In this document: positions 1-9,078 of the stretch, one piece after another | How positions within the stretch are numbered: the first letter of the stretch is position 1 | Layout of the letters: every line of letters starts with the position of its first letter | Source: Pelatocladus maniniholoensis HA4357-MV3 | GTDB lineage: Bacteria > Cyanobacteriota > Cyanobacteriia > Cyanobacteriales > Nostocaceae | DNA: 64,000 nucleotides | Reading direction: 5' to 3' | Assembly (NCBI GenBank): GCA_019359115.1 | Contig: JAHHHW010000073.1 | Span: 1-64,000, forward strand | The notes under the pieces: model-generated | The model's database searches: none | The model's input: the letters and a program-made list of their open reading frames with translations, nothing else | What the model was told of the DNA's origin: nothing | Translations under genes and position numbers: made by a program

Positions 1-102
1 AAAGAGTTTGCTGACTCGTTGGACATACCAATGTCTGAGGCATTGAGAACCCTAGTCCAAAGTTTGGCGATTCGTCGTCCGCCCCATCACCCATCGGATT
101 AA
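1..102 (+). CDS. C-terminal end of a possible ribbon-helix-helix protein (partial)
   Basis: An open frame runs from base 1 to a TAA at 100-102, and the gene begins outside the window. The 33 visible residues include a segment reading ADSLDIPMSEALRTLVQSL. This has the alternation of a CopG/MetJ-type ribbon-helix-helix domain (strand, then 'SEALR.LV' helix), so the gene may encode a small DNA-binding protein or antitoxin. The tail RRPPHHPSD looks disordered. Without the N-terminus the assignment is weak. The opposite strand is also open here, but that frame has no recognisable domain. Confidence 0.4.
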   Translation, partial: KEFADSLDIPMSEALRTLVQSLAIRRPPHHPSD

Positions 103-276
103 AATCAAATATTGCTCAGGGGCGAGATTCCTCATCGCCCAAAAATTCATCTCATCACCTCCCTTGCGGGTAGGTGAGAGGCTTCTTTTTGATTTAGCTA
201 AATCTTTCTGAGAGACAAGAGATTCCCGACTTCGCAGGAGTTGTCGAGGATCTAAGCTCTGCGATTTCCCCAAAAA

Positions 277-1365
277 TTAAGTAACATTTGAAGCTTCCAT
301 CGCCAGTAGATCTTCGACCTGAGTGATTACAACTTCTGGTATAACAGGAAAATAAAAACCACCGAATTTTGTATCACCAAGATTGATTGTAGAATCTACA
401 AATAATTCTTCTACATCCGTCATCTGTATAAAACTAGGACTGAGAGAACGGTGAATCTCACGGTTCAAAGGCGCCCATCTATACATTGATGCATTTGTAA
501 AAATGACAACGCTCTTTACTTTTAAAGCATCTGCCAAATGTGATACACCTGTATCGTTACAAACTAGTAGACTAGCTTTACTCAAAAGCGCCGCTATTGC
601 ACCTAAACTAGTCTTTCCAGCTAAATCAATCGGTTTGCAACGCATCATTGCAGCTAATGACTGTGTTAAATTTGCTTCTGATGCTATACCAGTAAGCACT
701 ACTTGATAACCACTAGCAGCGATCGCATCAGCAACAATTGCAAAGCTTTTCAAAGACCACCGTTTTTCTGGCAAACTAGCACCAGGATGAATGCAGACAT
801 ATTTGTCAGAAATATGTTGTAAAACCCCAAAATCCTCATTTTGCAACGGAAATTCTAGCTCATCTCCTTGGAGTGGTATACCTAAAAATTCCATCAACCG
901 CAGATGACGCCATATTTCTGGTTCGTTGTGGGGGTAAGACAAAAAGTAATCTGGATTCGGGCAATAATGTTCAAGAAGATGGAAACCTGCGTTAATACGA
1001 GCGCCAAGTAAAGCAGTAAAGGAATTACTAATAGTGCCGCTATCATACATTTGCAATGCTAAGTCAAAATGTTGCCCTTGAGCTTTTAGCAAAAACTCTG
1101 GTAATTTGTGAACTAAAGGTGGTATTTCCGGTATTCCTGGATAGCCAGGAAATTCTAAGAACTGATCAAGATAATGGCTAAAACGTTCTACAAAAAAACG
1201 TGCCGAAGCTGGAGCAATGAGGGTAATTTCAGCTTGAGGGAAAGCTGCTCTGAGCGCTCTTAAAGCTGGTACAGTACAAAGTAAATCACTCAAAGCAGGG
1301 AGCGATCGCACAATAGCTATTCGACAAGTAGACAGTTGCTTGAGGGATTGAAGTTCGTGTAACAT
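277..1365 (-). CDS. Glycosyltransferase family 9 (heptosyltransferase-like)
   Basis: The protein is about 362 residues, typical for GT9, the ADP-heptose:LPS heptosyltransferase family that adds sugars to cell-surface glycans from the cytoplasmic side. The N-terminal Rossmann half begins RIAIVRSLPALSD and continues with a 'VPALRALRAAFPQAEITLI' segment. The C-terminal half carries the family's 'IHPGAS..KRWS' and 'LVCNDTGVSHLADAL' signatures that bind the nucleotide sugar. The ATG at 1365 is preferred over an in-frame TTG at 1389. The donor and acceptor cannot be told from sequence; many cyanobacterial GT9 proteins do not use heptose. Confidence 0.85.
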   Translation of the reverse strand: MLHELQSLKQLSTCRIAIVRSLPALSDLLCTVPALRALRAAFPQAEITLIAPASARFFVERFSHYLDQFLEFPGYPGIPEIPPLVHKLPEFLLKAQGQHFDLALQMYDSGTISNSFTALLGARINAGFHLLEHYCPNPDYFLSYPHNEPEIWRHLRLMEFLGIPLQGDELEFPLQNEDFGVLQHISDKYVCIHPGASLPEKRWSLKSFAIVADAIAASGYQVVLTGIASEANLTQSLAAMMRCKPIDLAGKTSLGAIAALLSKASLLVCNDTGVSHLADALKVKSVVIFTNASMYRWAPLNREIHRSLSPSFIQMTDVEELFVDSTINLGDTKFGGFYFPVIPEVVITQVEDLLAMEASNVT

Positions 1366-1485
1366 GCATCTTTGGATCTGCAAGGGCAACTGTTTTTAAG
1401 TTACATAGTTATGCACTATAGTTCATTGGGCATTTGCCCAAAATATTTTTAGAAGGGAATGGGGATTCTCCTTCAATCCCTTCAA

Positions 1486-3246
1486 TTAACTTCGTTGCCA
1501 TATTTTAATCGTCTTATCTAAACTCCCACTCACCAAAATTTCTCCAGAAGCAGTAAACGCTACTGCTGTCACTGTGTGATCATGACCTGTGAATGTAGCT
1601 AATAATTCACCAGTTTGTAAGTGCCACAATTTAATTGTTTGATCAGCGCTACCACTAGCGATAGTTTGTCCATCAGGACTAAGAGCGATCGCATATACTC
1701 CATCTTCATGTCCTTTGAGAGTATGCAATAGTTCGCCTGTCTCTAGTTGCCAAATTTTAATGGTTTTGTCTCGACTACCACTGACAAGAATTTGGCGATC
1801 GCTACTCATCGCTAAAGAAGTCACAATATGAGAATGACCAGTCAGAGCATGTAATAATTGGGCATTTGGAGTCTTACCTTCTGGTTGTTGACAAACTTGC
1901 CAAACCTTGATTTTGCGGTAACTACCTGTAACTAAAATTTCTCCGTCTTGGCTCAAAGCAAGAGAATGAGCCGCAGTATCATCCAAAGACAGAGCAATTA
2001 TGACGCGACGTTGCATCAAGTCCCAGAAGCAGATTGTTCTGTCGTCTCCTCCTGTAGCTAACATACGTCCATCTGGAGTAAAAGCCACACACCGCACCAT
2101 ACCATTATGTTTGTGCAGAATATCGATCAAATCCCTAGCGCCGACGTGCCACATTTTGATTGTAGAATCTGCACCAGCACTTACCAAAGTATGTCCGTCT
2201 GGACTAAAAGCCAAAGCATTGACTTCATCTACTAATCCAGACAACATCCAGGGATACTCTGATAAAGTACCTATTAGTTCTCCTTTTGTTAAATCCCATA
2301 ATTTTGTTTCTCCGCGACTTCCACTTGCGACTAAAGTAGAATGAGCGCTATTATTATTTCCTGGATAAAAAGCAAGACAGTTAATTCCTCTACTATGTCC
2401 TTTGAGTGTTTGCCAAAATTGCCAATCTCCAATTATGCCTTTAAGGGGATGTTCTGGTGGTAAAGTTTGAGTCTTTTCTGTCACAAATATTTCGTCAAAT
2501 AATGGCGACGTATCTTGTTTGGTAATTCCGGTTGCTAAATACCAACTCAATCCACCCGCATACAACAAGTTACTAGGAGATACATAAATTGTTGGTTCGC
2601 TAAATTCAATTTGATTTGTCGGCAAAAAACCAGTAACTATCGCTTGTTTCTCGTAGCCGCTTTCACCATAAGATGGATAAAACAGACAGACAAAAATCAA
2701 GACTCTGTAATTTCTGATATCTTCTTGAGTAACTGACCATTTTATTTTATTTTTTTTAATCCCATTAAAACTTTCTCCATCGGCGACACAAACAAGAATT
2801 TGATTACTATTATTGCCTAGAAATAAATAAGAAAATTTGCTCTCTCCTCGTAAATTGCCTTCATCATCCAAAACCATGTTTTTGATGGCATCTTGTGGCA
2901 CTTTTTTCACAGATTTACCCAAGCATCGATGCATGACTTGTTCAACAATTTGCTCTCGTAAAATATAATCTTCTACTTGCTGTTGGAAGTATGCATCAAA
3001 GGGTATATTCCAATCAGAAAATTCTGGATATTCAGGTGGCGTAGGAGGTGGATTTTTACCAATAATTTCTGCTTTTTGGCAAGCAACTGTCAGCATTTTG
3101 TCTAGTGCTTCGCCTGAAAATGCCATGATTTCAGTGTGACAACCTCTGACTTGAGTTTCTAGCAAAGATACGTCATGAGTCCTTGGTTTTTTCACTCGTT
3201 GCAGGAAATCAGCTTGTTGAGCTTTGAGTAAGCTAATCCAATCCAT
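1486..3246 (-). CDS. WD40-repeat protein with cyanobacterial N-terminal domain
   Basis: This 586-residue protein has two parts. Residues 1 to about 270 form a domain I do not recognise; it contains a proline-rich PPPTPPEYPEF stretch and no membrane segment. Residues from about 280 to the end form roughly seven WD40 blades. The blades carry repeated 'GH...V..LAFSPDG..L.SGS.D.TIKIW' patterns and would fold as a beta-propeller scaffold. The ATG at 3246 follows GAGG at a suitable distance, and the in-frame TTG one codon upstream is ignored. No catalytic residues are visible, so a protein-interaction role is likely. The last four blades are very similar to each other, as expected from recent blade duplication. 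Confidence 0.85.
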   Translation of the reverse strand: MDWISLLKAQQADFLQRVKKPRTHDVSLLETQVRGCHTEIMAFSGEALDKMLTVACQKAEIIGKNPPPTPPEYPEFSDWNIPFDAYFQQQVEDYILREQIVEQVMHRCLGKSVKKVPQDAIKNMVLDDEGNLRGESKFSYLFLGNNSNQILVCVADGESFNGIKKNKIKWSVTQEDIRNYRVLIFVCLFYPSYGESGYEKQAIVTGFLPTNQIEFSEPTIYVSPSNLLYAGGLSWYLATGITKQDTSPLFDEIFVTEKTQTLPPEHPLKGIIGDWQFWQTLKGHSRGINCLAFYPGNNNSAHSTLVASGSRGETKLWDLTKGELIGTLSEYPWMLSGLVDEVNALAFSPDGHTLVSAGADSTIKMWHVGARDLIDILHKHNGMVRCVAFTPDGRMLATGGDDRTICFWDLMQRRVIIALSLDDTAAHSLALSQDGEILVTGSYRKIKVWQVCQQPEGKTPNAQLLHALTGHSHIVTSLAMSSDRQILVSGSRDKTIKIWQLETGELLHTLKGHEDGVYAIALSPDGQTIASGSADQTIKLWHLQTGELLATFTGHDHTVTAVAFTASGEILVSGSLDKTIKIWQRS

Positions 3247-4064
3247 CAAAAACCTCGCAAGGGTACTGCAAACTTATAGCGCCAGCAATGAGTTGTGCAG
3301 ATAATTTTAAAGAAATCAAAGAAAATAATAGATAATTAATAAACAATTCCCGTAGAGAAAATAGGGAATTTAAGATTTAACTTTTTTGTTATTTTCCCAT
3401 ACGCAGAACAACTTGATTTTATCAATATAGTTCATGTTCTCTGCAAAAATAATCACAGTTTGGCTCTCCGATGAATTAATAGTTACTAAGTAAAGTTTGG
3501 TATATAGCATCCTTGGAAGGTTACATTTTAATCTGTCAATTTAAATACAGATTTTTTCCAGCTTATTCATAAAAAACCACTGCATACCTAAGTTAAACTA
3601 TACTTAGCTAGTAATTCAAGTTGATTAACTAGAGTTAACAACTAGCGAGCCAAGTGATTTGTATGCATGAACAAACACAACTAGTCACCAGATATCAGTA
3701 ATAGTAGGTGACTAAATCAAGGTTTGAATAGAAGAAATTAGCTGATAGGAGTTTATTTTAACGAAGTAGAAAAAGAAAATACTGTTCGTGGGGAAGCAGT
3801 TCGTGAGTAAAAATGTAGATTTGGATGCGATCGCATATATTCACAATATCATGCTTCTCAAACAGGTGTGCGATCGCTGACATCACAACCAACAACCAGC
3901 GCTTTCCCAATACGGTTCGGATAAGACAAATCGATTAACATTTAAATTCTGTACCAGACACGATATATCGCGTCTGGTACAGAATTTAAATCTCTAAATT
4001 TATAAAAAAATAGTGCTGCTATGCACAAAGCATTGACAGCACAAGTTGATACTTCACAATTTAA
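3247..4064. other. Intergenic region, AT-rich, with one long palindrome
   Basis: No convincing coding frame is visible in about 820 bases. The region lies upstream of the WD40 gene and downstream of the RodZ-like gene. It holds several HIP1 octamer-like sites around 3825-3880 and a 50-bp near-perfect palindrome at 3941-3990, listed separately. Confidence 0.6.
3941..3990. repeat. 50-bp near-perfect palindrome with CGATATATCG core
   Basis: The two 25-base arms match except for one pair (A3960 against C3971) and there is no loop. The palindrome reads outward from CGATATATCG through GTCTGGTAC to AGAATTTAAA. It lies 75 bases after the end of the RodZ-like gene, so it could act as a terminator hairpin for that gene. 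A second palindrome with the same core occurs at 46691-46720. Confidence 0.75.
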
Positions 4065-4856
4065 CTATGACCTCGTATTAGCTGCGATCGTCACTTCTTT
4101 TTGTTTCCCTGGTTCTCCCAGTTGCTTGGCTTTTTCTTTGTTAATACTTACCAATACACCACCAGCATTGTCAGTTTTTACTGTTAGTTGCTCTTGAGCT
4201 TTCCAAATCCGGTGAGTTCCTTCTGGTAATTCACCCTCATACTCTACTTTGCCATCAACTAATACCTGAATCCAAGATTTCTCTGTTAAAGTTAAACCTA
4301 TTTGTACTTGTTGAGCATTATTGAGATTGCTAGTCATGTCACTAACAGGCTGAAACTTTTGTGATGGATTTACAGTCTGTTGATTCTGTTTGGAAATATT
4401 TTGATTATTGTTTGCTGTTTGCAAAGCATTAGCATTCAATAACTGAGATAAGCCACCCACAGAACAAAAAATCATCAATATATAAAGTAAATAAAGATGA
4501 AATGGACGTAACTCACCTACCGATGTATTTTTCCAACCAGGTTTTAAGCTAACTCGATTAGTTCCAATTGGAAAATCACCAGCAAATTCTGCACCATTCA
4601 AGCCTAATGCATCAGCAAATTGCCGAATCAAACCCTGAATATAAACTGGTTCTGGTAGTTCTTGTAAATTACCTTCTTCAATTGCTTGCAACAGTCGCCG
4701 AGGTATTCTGGTCATTACAACCATTTCGTCTAATGATAAATCTTTTTCCTGACGTGAGGAGCTAAGTTGTGCGCCCATTGCTACCAGTTTTTCTCTTCGC
4801 TGTTGATCCAATGAATTTACGAATTCATGTTTGTTTTTCTTGTTTAACCATTTCAT
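4065..4856 (-). CDS. RodZ-like protein: HTH_25 domain, one membrane helix, DUF4115-like C-terminus
   Basis: The protein is 263 residues long. Residues about 25-95 form an Xre-type helix-turn-helix ('GAQLSSSRQEKDLSLDEM..MTRIPRRLLQAIEEGNLQELPEPVYIQGLIRQFADALG'). A single membrane helix follows at about 120-140, then a low-complexity Q/N-rich linker. The C-terminal DUF4115-like beta domain is at about 185-260 ('SWIQVLVDGKVEYEGELPEG'). This is the architecture of RodZ, the bitopic protein linking MreB to the wall machinery, although cyanobacterial members may have other roles. AGGAG precedes the ATG. Two relatives lie in the window (28432-29313 and 30607-31710). It ends 36 bases before the pseudouridine synthase gene region on the same strand and may share its transcript. 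Confidence 0.8.
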   Translation of the reverse strand: MKWLNKKNKHEFVNSLDQQRREKLVAMGAQLSSSRQEKDLSLDEMVVMTRIPRRLLQAIEEGNLQELPEPVYIQGLIRQFADALGLNGAEFAGDFPIGTNRVSLKPGWKNTSVGELRPFHLYLLYILMIFCSVGGLSQLLNANALQTANNNQNISKQNQQTVNPSQKFQPVSDMTSNLNNAQQVQIGLTLTEKSWIQVLVDGKVEYEGELPEGTHRIWKAQEQLTVKTDNAGGVLVSINKEKAKQLGEPGKQKEVTIAANTRS

Positions 4857-4891
4857 GTTTTATTTACACTCCTTAAAACCAGCTAAATATT

Positions 4892-5647
4892 TCAATAGGA
4901 ATCTGCTTTAATTTTTTCTAAAAAGCGAATCTCACTTTCTTCTAAGTGACGATATTCACCTGCGCGTAAGGGTTTACCTTCAGGCGATCGCAGTTGGATC
5001 TCACCTATGGCGGTACGATGTAATTTAATTACTGGATGTCCTAACTGTTCGGCGACACGACGAATCTGACGATTTCTCCCCTCCTTTAAAATGATTTCCA
5101 AACAAGTAGTATCGGCAAATTTTTTGATGAATTTCACTTGTGCTGGTCGTGTTTTTCTTCCATCCAACAGCACACCCTGACGCCAAGAGCGTAGTACTGA
5201 TTCGGTCGGATGCCCTTCTACTAAAACCTGATAAGTTTTTGGGATATTATGACGTGGATGGGTCAGCCAGAAGGTTAACTCTCCATCGTTGGTAAGTATG
5301 ATTGCTCCTGTAGAGTCTGCATCTAAGCGACCAACAGGGTGAATACCCTGACCAGAATGTAATTCTGCTGGTAATAGATCCAAAACAGTCTTTCTTCCGT
5401 GGGGATCGTGACAAGTGGAAACTACACCTACTTCTTTGTGCAGTAGCAGATACACTAAAGCTGGACGTTGGTCAGGTGATACTGACTTACCGTCAACAGT
5501 GATTGTATCTTTTTGAGGGTCAATTTTTTGACCCAAGTGCGCCAATTCGCCATTGACCCGCACGCGCGATCGCCTAATCATGTCTTCGGCTTGACGGCGT
5601 GAGGCAATACCCCATTGGGATAAAATTTTTTGTAGCCTTTCCTCCAT
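4892..5647 (-). CDS. Pseudouridine synthase, RsuA/RluB family
   Basis: From the ATG at 5647 the protein is about 251 residues. An N-terminal S4 RNA-binding domain ('RLQKILSQWGIASRRQAEDMIRRSRVRVNG') is followed by the catalytic domain with the family motif GRLDADSTGAIILTNDGEL, whose first Asp after GRL is the nucleophile. The C-terminal motif 'LKEGRNRQIRRVAEQLGHPV' is also typical. The enzyme converts specific uridines in rRNA to pseudouridine. An upstream in-frame start at 5698 would add 17 residues that do not belong to the S4 domain, so I use the inner start. The exact rRNA target (16S or 23S) cannot be decided. Confidence 0.9.
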   Translation of the reverse strand: MEERLQKILSQWGIASRRQAEDMIRRSRVRVNGELAHLGQKIDPQKDTITVDGKSVSPDQRPALVYLLLHKEVGVVSTCHDPHGRKTVLDLLPAELHSGQGIHPVGRLDADSTGAIILTNDGELTFWLTHPRHNIPKTYQVLVEGHPTESVLRSWRQGVLLDGRKTRPAQVKFIKKFADTTCLEIILKEGRNRQIRRVAEQLGHPVIKLHRTAIGEIQLRSPEGKPLRAGEYRHLEESEIRFLEKIKADSY

Positions 5648-5811
5648 GCGGAAATTACTTGACTTTGAGTCAATAGTAAAACATACAATTAATTGCACAA
5701 AACTTTACCTTTGCGGTTTGTAGTTAATAGCCGCAAATGATAAAGTTAAGAGTCGTTTAAATATTTATAGATTTGTAAGTAATTAATCATAAGTAATCAG
5801 TAAAGTGGTAG

Positions 5812-6528
5812 ATGGCACAAAACAATTTAGAAACACAAACTTCCAGCAAAAAAGTTCGCATTATTACGAACGTACTGACGACAGCACTCAAATTATGGCT
5901 GAGATCCCAGATCAGTCAAGTATCTCAGTTGGAAGTCGAGATTAAAGCGAGCGATCGCCAAATTCTCTCTGGTTGCATTCCTTGGGTGTCGATTTTTGCT
6001 AGTCATGCGGTTTATCAAGGTCTTCATATTACCCAAATTCAACTTGTAGCCGAAAATATTCGTATCAACATTGGCTCAGTACTCAAGGGTCAGCCGTTAC
6101 GGCTGTTAGAAACTGTACCAGTAGTCGGCGAACTAGTAGTAGAAGAGGATGAACTTAATGCCTCTACTTCATCTACTTTATTATCGACTGCCTTAAATGA
6201 TGTACTGGATAAACTTTTACCAGAACAATGTCCAAAATCCAAGTCAATTTTTTACCAAAACATTATTCTTGACAACAGTCGGATTATACTTCACATTTCC
6301 CAACCTTCCGACAACAATCTCACAGTCTCACAAGTTTGTGCAGACATCAAGTTACTCAGTAGTCATGAGTTACAAATATCACAAATAAAAGCCAAAGATA
6401 CTATGGGAGTAGTGTTAGAAACTCATGATGGACACTATCTCGATTTGGGTTCTGATGTTGATATTCAACAATTAAAGCTGACAAGAGGAAAGTTAGTTTG
6501 TCAGGGACGAATTAATGTTAATCCTTAG
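5812..6528 (+). CDS. DUF2993 (LmeA-like) domain protein
   Basis: The protein is 238 residues with no signal peptide. It shows the pattern of the DUF2993 family common in cyanobacteria and actinobacteria: an amphipathic N-terminal helix ('ALKLWLRSQISQVSQLEVEI'), then 'ILSGCIPWVSIFASHAVYQGLHITQIQLVAENI', and later beta-rich segments. In mycobacteria a member (LmeA) acts in lipomannan elongation; the cyanobacterial role is not known. It stands alone on the plus strand between divergent and convergent neighbours. Confidence 0.7.
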   Translation: MAQNNLETQTSSKKVRIITNVLTTALKLWLRSQISQVSQLEVEIKASDRQILSGCIPWVSIFASHAVYQGLHITQIQLVAENIRINIGSVLKGQPLRLLETVPVVGELVVEEDELNASTSSTLLSTALNDVLDKLLPEQCPKSKSIFYQNIILDNSRIILHISQPSDNNLTVSQVCADIKLLSSHELQISQIKAKDTMGVVLETHDGHYLDLGSDVDIQQLKLTRGKLVCQGRINVNP

Positions 6529-6530
6529 TT

Positions 6531-6583
6531 GTCAATGGTCAATTGTCAAGTGTAATAGCAATTATTGACAATTGACCATTGAC
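6531..6583. terminator. 19-bp perfect inverted repeat between convergent genes
   Basis: GTCAATGGTCAATTGTCAA at 6531-6549 is exactly complementary to 6565-6583, with a 15-base loop. It sits between the stop of the DUF2993 gene and the stop of dps, so it can serve as a bidirectional terminator. No T-run follows on either strand. The arms consist of repeated 'TCAATGG/TCAATTG' heptamers and also fit a dispersed repeat; a similar string is at 28323-28340. Confidence 0.6.
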
Positions 6584-6596
6584 TCCATCCCTTAAT

Positions 6597-7145
6597 CTAG
6601 TTATATTCAGCTAGCTGATGATCCACTTGCAAAACTGAACTGACTAGATGAGCATCTAGGAACCACAGACGCTTATCAACGACCATAGAAACTTCTGCGT
6701 AAAGATAGGCTGTATCTGCATCCCCCAAAATAGCCGTACGATCAATGTTTTCCCAGAGCAAATTTCCGTAGATAGCCAAACGCTCTGCGATCGAACTCAC
6801 ATGATCTTTTCCCTCTATAATATTAAGGGGATATTCAGGTAAGACTGATAGTCCTGCTGCACTCCGAGCAGTACCAATTGCCAAACCCCCAAGAGTTGTG
6901 ACTCGTTGTGCAAGCAAATCGATATACAAATCTAATTCAATCGCAATTTCATTAAACAACTCGTGTAGATTATAGGATTTTGTAATATCAACATTCCAAT
7001 GGGCCTGCTTGATCTGAGTCTTGAGATCTATCGTGGTTGCAAGCGTTTGATTGAGAATATCGATCAGTTGCGCTCGAACTTGTAAAGGTAGACTAATTTC
7101 AGTTTGATCAAGGCTTTTACCGCGAGGTTCGCTACTACCGTTCAT
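6597..7145 (-). CDS. dps: Dps family DNA-protection ferritin
   Basis: The protein is 182 residues, the usual size for Dps, a dodecameric ferritin-like protein that oxidises iron with peroxide and protects DNA. The ferroxidase-site motifs are visible: 'KQAHWNVDI' (His ligand) and, one helix on, 'HELFNEIAIELDLYIDLLAQRVTTLGG' (His, Asp and Glu ligands). AAGGAG precedes the ATG. An N-terminal tail of about 20 residues is polar. Heterocystous cyanobacteria carry several Dps paralogues, and which one this is cannot be decided here. Confidence 0.9.
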   Translation of the reverse strand: MNGSSEPRGKSLDQTEISLPLQVRAQLIDILNQTLATTIDLKTQIKQAHWNVDITKSYNLHELFNEIAIELDLYIDLLAQRVTTLGGLAIGTARSAAGLSVLPEYPLNIIEGKDHVSSIAERLAIYGNLLWENIDRTAILGDADTAYLYAEVSMVVDKRLWFLDAHLVSSVLQVDHQLAEYN

Positions 7146-7547
7146 TCGACTCCTTAAAGAAGAAATGATGTAGTGGTAGAACGCCCAGCTAGCGCTTTTG
7201 GCATAAGTATCTGTTAAATTGCTTTTCAGACTTTTGCTTAAGCTTTAATCCCCCGTCACACCTAATATTTTGCCCCAGCAATTCTGAGGGGTATAGGGGG
7301 ATAGGGTGATGGGGTAATGGAGAGAAAAAGTATGATTGCTCATCTCCCCATCTCCCAAATTTCCCATCCCCCCATCAATTTTTGGGTTGTAGACAGCTAG
7401 CCACCAGTTGGGGCAAAAATTGGGGGGGATTGCTAGGGCTGAACACCACTAGCCGAGGACAATAGGGATTTTAAATCTTTCTATCTAAAAGTATAGAAAC
7501 TTGATTGTTGCTGTATAGATGATTATTGCTTTTTTAGATAATTATTG
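7146..7547. other. Intergenic region with purine/pyrimidine heptamer tracts
   Basis: Nothing coding is seen. At 7279-7320 GGGGATAGGG-type tracts are followed at 7343-7376 by CCCCATCTCCC-type tracts, so the strand can fold into an imperfect long hairpin. This is the degenerate STRR-like sequence found in other spacers of this window. The dps promoter must lie at its left end. Confidence 0.5.
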
Positions 7548-8444
7548 CTATTTCTTCCGAATTTCTTTAGGTGTGACTCCCAATATGCGCTTGAAATGGC
7601 GTGTAAATTGGCTTTGATCCGCAAAACCAACTATCGAGGCTACTTCAGAAATTTTTAGTTTATTTTGCAGGAGCAACATCTTAGCACGCTCAATGCGGCA
7701 GTGAATTACGTACTGATAAGGAGAAAGCCCTGTGGATTGTTTGAATAATCGGGCAAAGTGGTATCTACTCATGCCAACTTCCTGAGCCATTGCTCCTAGC
7801 AGCAAATCTTCTGCCAAATGATCAATGATATATTCTGTTACCCGTTGTAGCTTATGTCTGGGTAAACCCCCATCATAATTTTGCAGAGAATGTTTAGGTG
7901 CAGAGTAATGTTGCAACAAATGGGCTGATAATGCTGTTGCCATAGAATCAGCGTACAGAGCGCTAGCTAGTCCATTATTATACTCTAGTGCTTTTTTGAG
8001 GGCAAGAGTAATTTGATAAATCAACGGATCAGCTTTGGAAAAGTGTGGTATCATTTCAACCGCATCTGAATCAACAGATTCGTAAGCTATATTTGCTAGG
8101 AAATCAGAGTCTAAAGTCACAGCCATAAACTCAGATTCCTCTACAGTCATTGCTCTGTGAGTTACGTAAGGCGGTATTACTGCAACGTCTCCTGGCAAAC
8201 AGTTTTCGCTTCTATGGCATTCTCCCAGCCACCTTTGTAATTCTAACTGGCATTTCAGCCGAATTACAAGCACATAATTCTTAGAGTAATGTTCAGGGCT
8301 TTCATAGGCTGGTTGGATGTGATGCTCCAAACCCAGATTTTTCCATCCTGATTCATGACTTGATAATATCGGCGATCTGGTGAGGACATGCTTACGAGCA
8401 TCCACTCTAGTCACATCAATGGCTAGGGATTTTTCCCTTTGCAT
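7548..8444 (-). CDS. AraC-family transcriptional regulator
   Basis: The protein is 298 residues. The N-terminal part (about 1-185) is a cupin-like sensing region ('CLPGDVAVIPPYVTHRAMTVEES'). The C-terminal 100 residues contain the double helix-turn-helix of AraC/XylS proteins: 'LGAMAQEVGMSRYHFARLFKQSTGLSPYQYV' and 'KISEVASIVGFADQSQFTRHFKRILGVTP'. AGGAG precedes the ATG. The ligand is unknown. No target operon is adjacent in an obvious way; dps lies downstream on the same strand about 400 bases away. Confidence 0.9.
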   Translation of the reverse strand: MQREKSLAIDVTRVDARKHVLTRSPILSSHESGWKNLGLEHHIQPAYESPEHYSKNYVLVIRLKCQLELQRWLGECHRSENCLPGDVAVIPPYVTHRAMTVEESEFMAVTLDSDFLANIAYESVDSDAVEMIPHFSKADPLIYQITLALKKALEYNNGLASALYADSMATALSAHLLQHYSAPKHSLQNYDGGLPRHKLQRVTEYIIDHLAEDLLLGAMAQEVGMSRYHFARLFKQSTGLSPYQYVIHCRIERAKMLLLQNKLKISEVASIVGFADQSQFTRHFKRILGVTPKEIRKK

Positions 8445-9078
8445 TAACTTCTCCTTTGCCGCTGGGCTGTTACTGCCACTTTTTTCAAGTTAGTACTTGT
8501 ATAAGTACGAAGTGGTTAATGAAATGCAGCCTGGAAATAGATGCAGCTTCTTGTACAGTTTTAAGACAACTGCTTTTCTCAATTTATTGAGAAAAGCAGT
8601 TGTCTTCTCCTAATTAAAGTATATTTTTTAGGGTTAATTACCCAAGTAAATAATTCAAATTTGTAATCTTTACCATCAGTTTCACTACAAAATCAAATAG
8701 ATTTGTTACAAAATCAATTTGATTTAACCCCTCTGGCAAATTTCTTGCATATGCATTTATCCATTAGTCTCATCTTGATTAAAAGTCTAAAAAGTTTTGT
8801 TTTATAAGCACTTTAAGCTTTATGTGTTCTGGTCTACTTGAAAAATTAGGTATTATTTTTATCGATAAATTGATTTTTGATCAATTTCAATGAGAATAGA
8901 AAACGTAGATTTAAATTTTTTATTTGTTGTGAGTAATTACTATCTTAAATATTGAGAAGTGTCAGGATAATTTATCGACTAGGAGGATAAGAGGAAGAAT
9001 TTGTATCAAGAATTTTGTGAAATGGTATGACGCACCAAAAATTTAGGATGGTGCGTTAGCCTGGAGTATCACTAATAA
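8445..9078. other. Intergenic region, AT-rich, with a long perfect hairpin
   Basis: About 630 bases separate the araC start from the cdsA stop. No coding frame is supported. It contains the 44-bp hairpin at 8563-8606. A copy of the dispersed string TTTTGTGAAATGGTAT at 9013-9028 also occurs at 46743-46758. A short inverted repeat GCACC/GGTGC lies at about 9030-9055 near the cdsA stop. Confidence 0.5.
8563..8606. repeat. 21-bp perfect inverted repeat, 2-base loop
   Basis: 8563-8583 (AAGACAACTGCTTTTCTCAAT) is the exact reverse complement of 8586-8606, separated by TT. It lies about 120 bases upstream of the araC start and 470 bases downstream of cdsA. It could be a transcript end, an operator of the AraC gene, or a small mobile hairpin. 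No T-run follows, so it is not a classical rho-independent terminator. Confidence 0.75.

Noticed and set aside
52-273. Minus-strand open frame of 73 codons
   Set aside because: It overlaps a better plus-strand frame that enters from the window edge, has no ribosome site and shows no domain.
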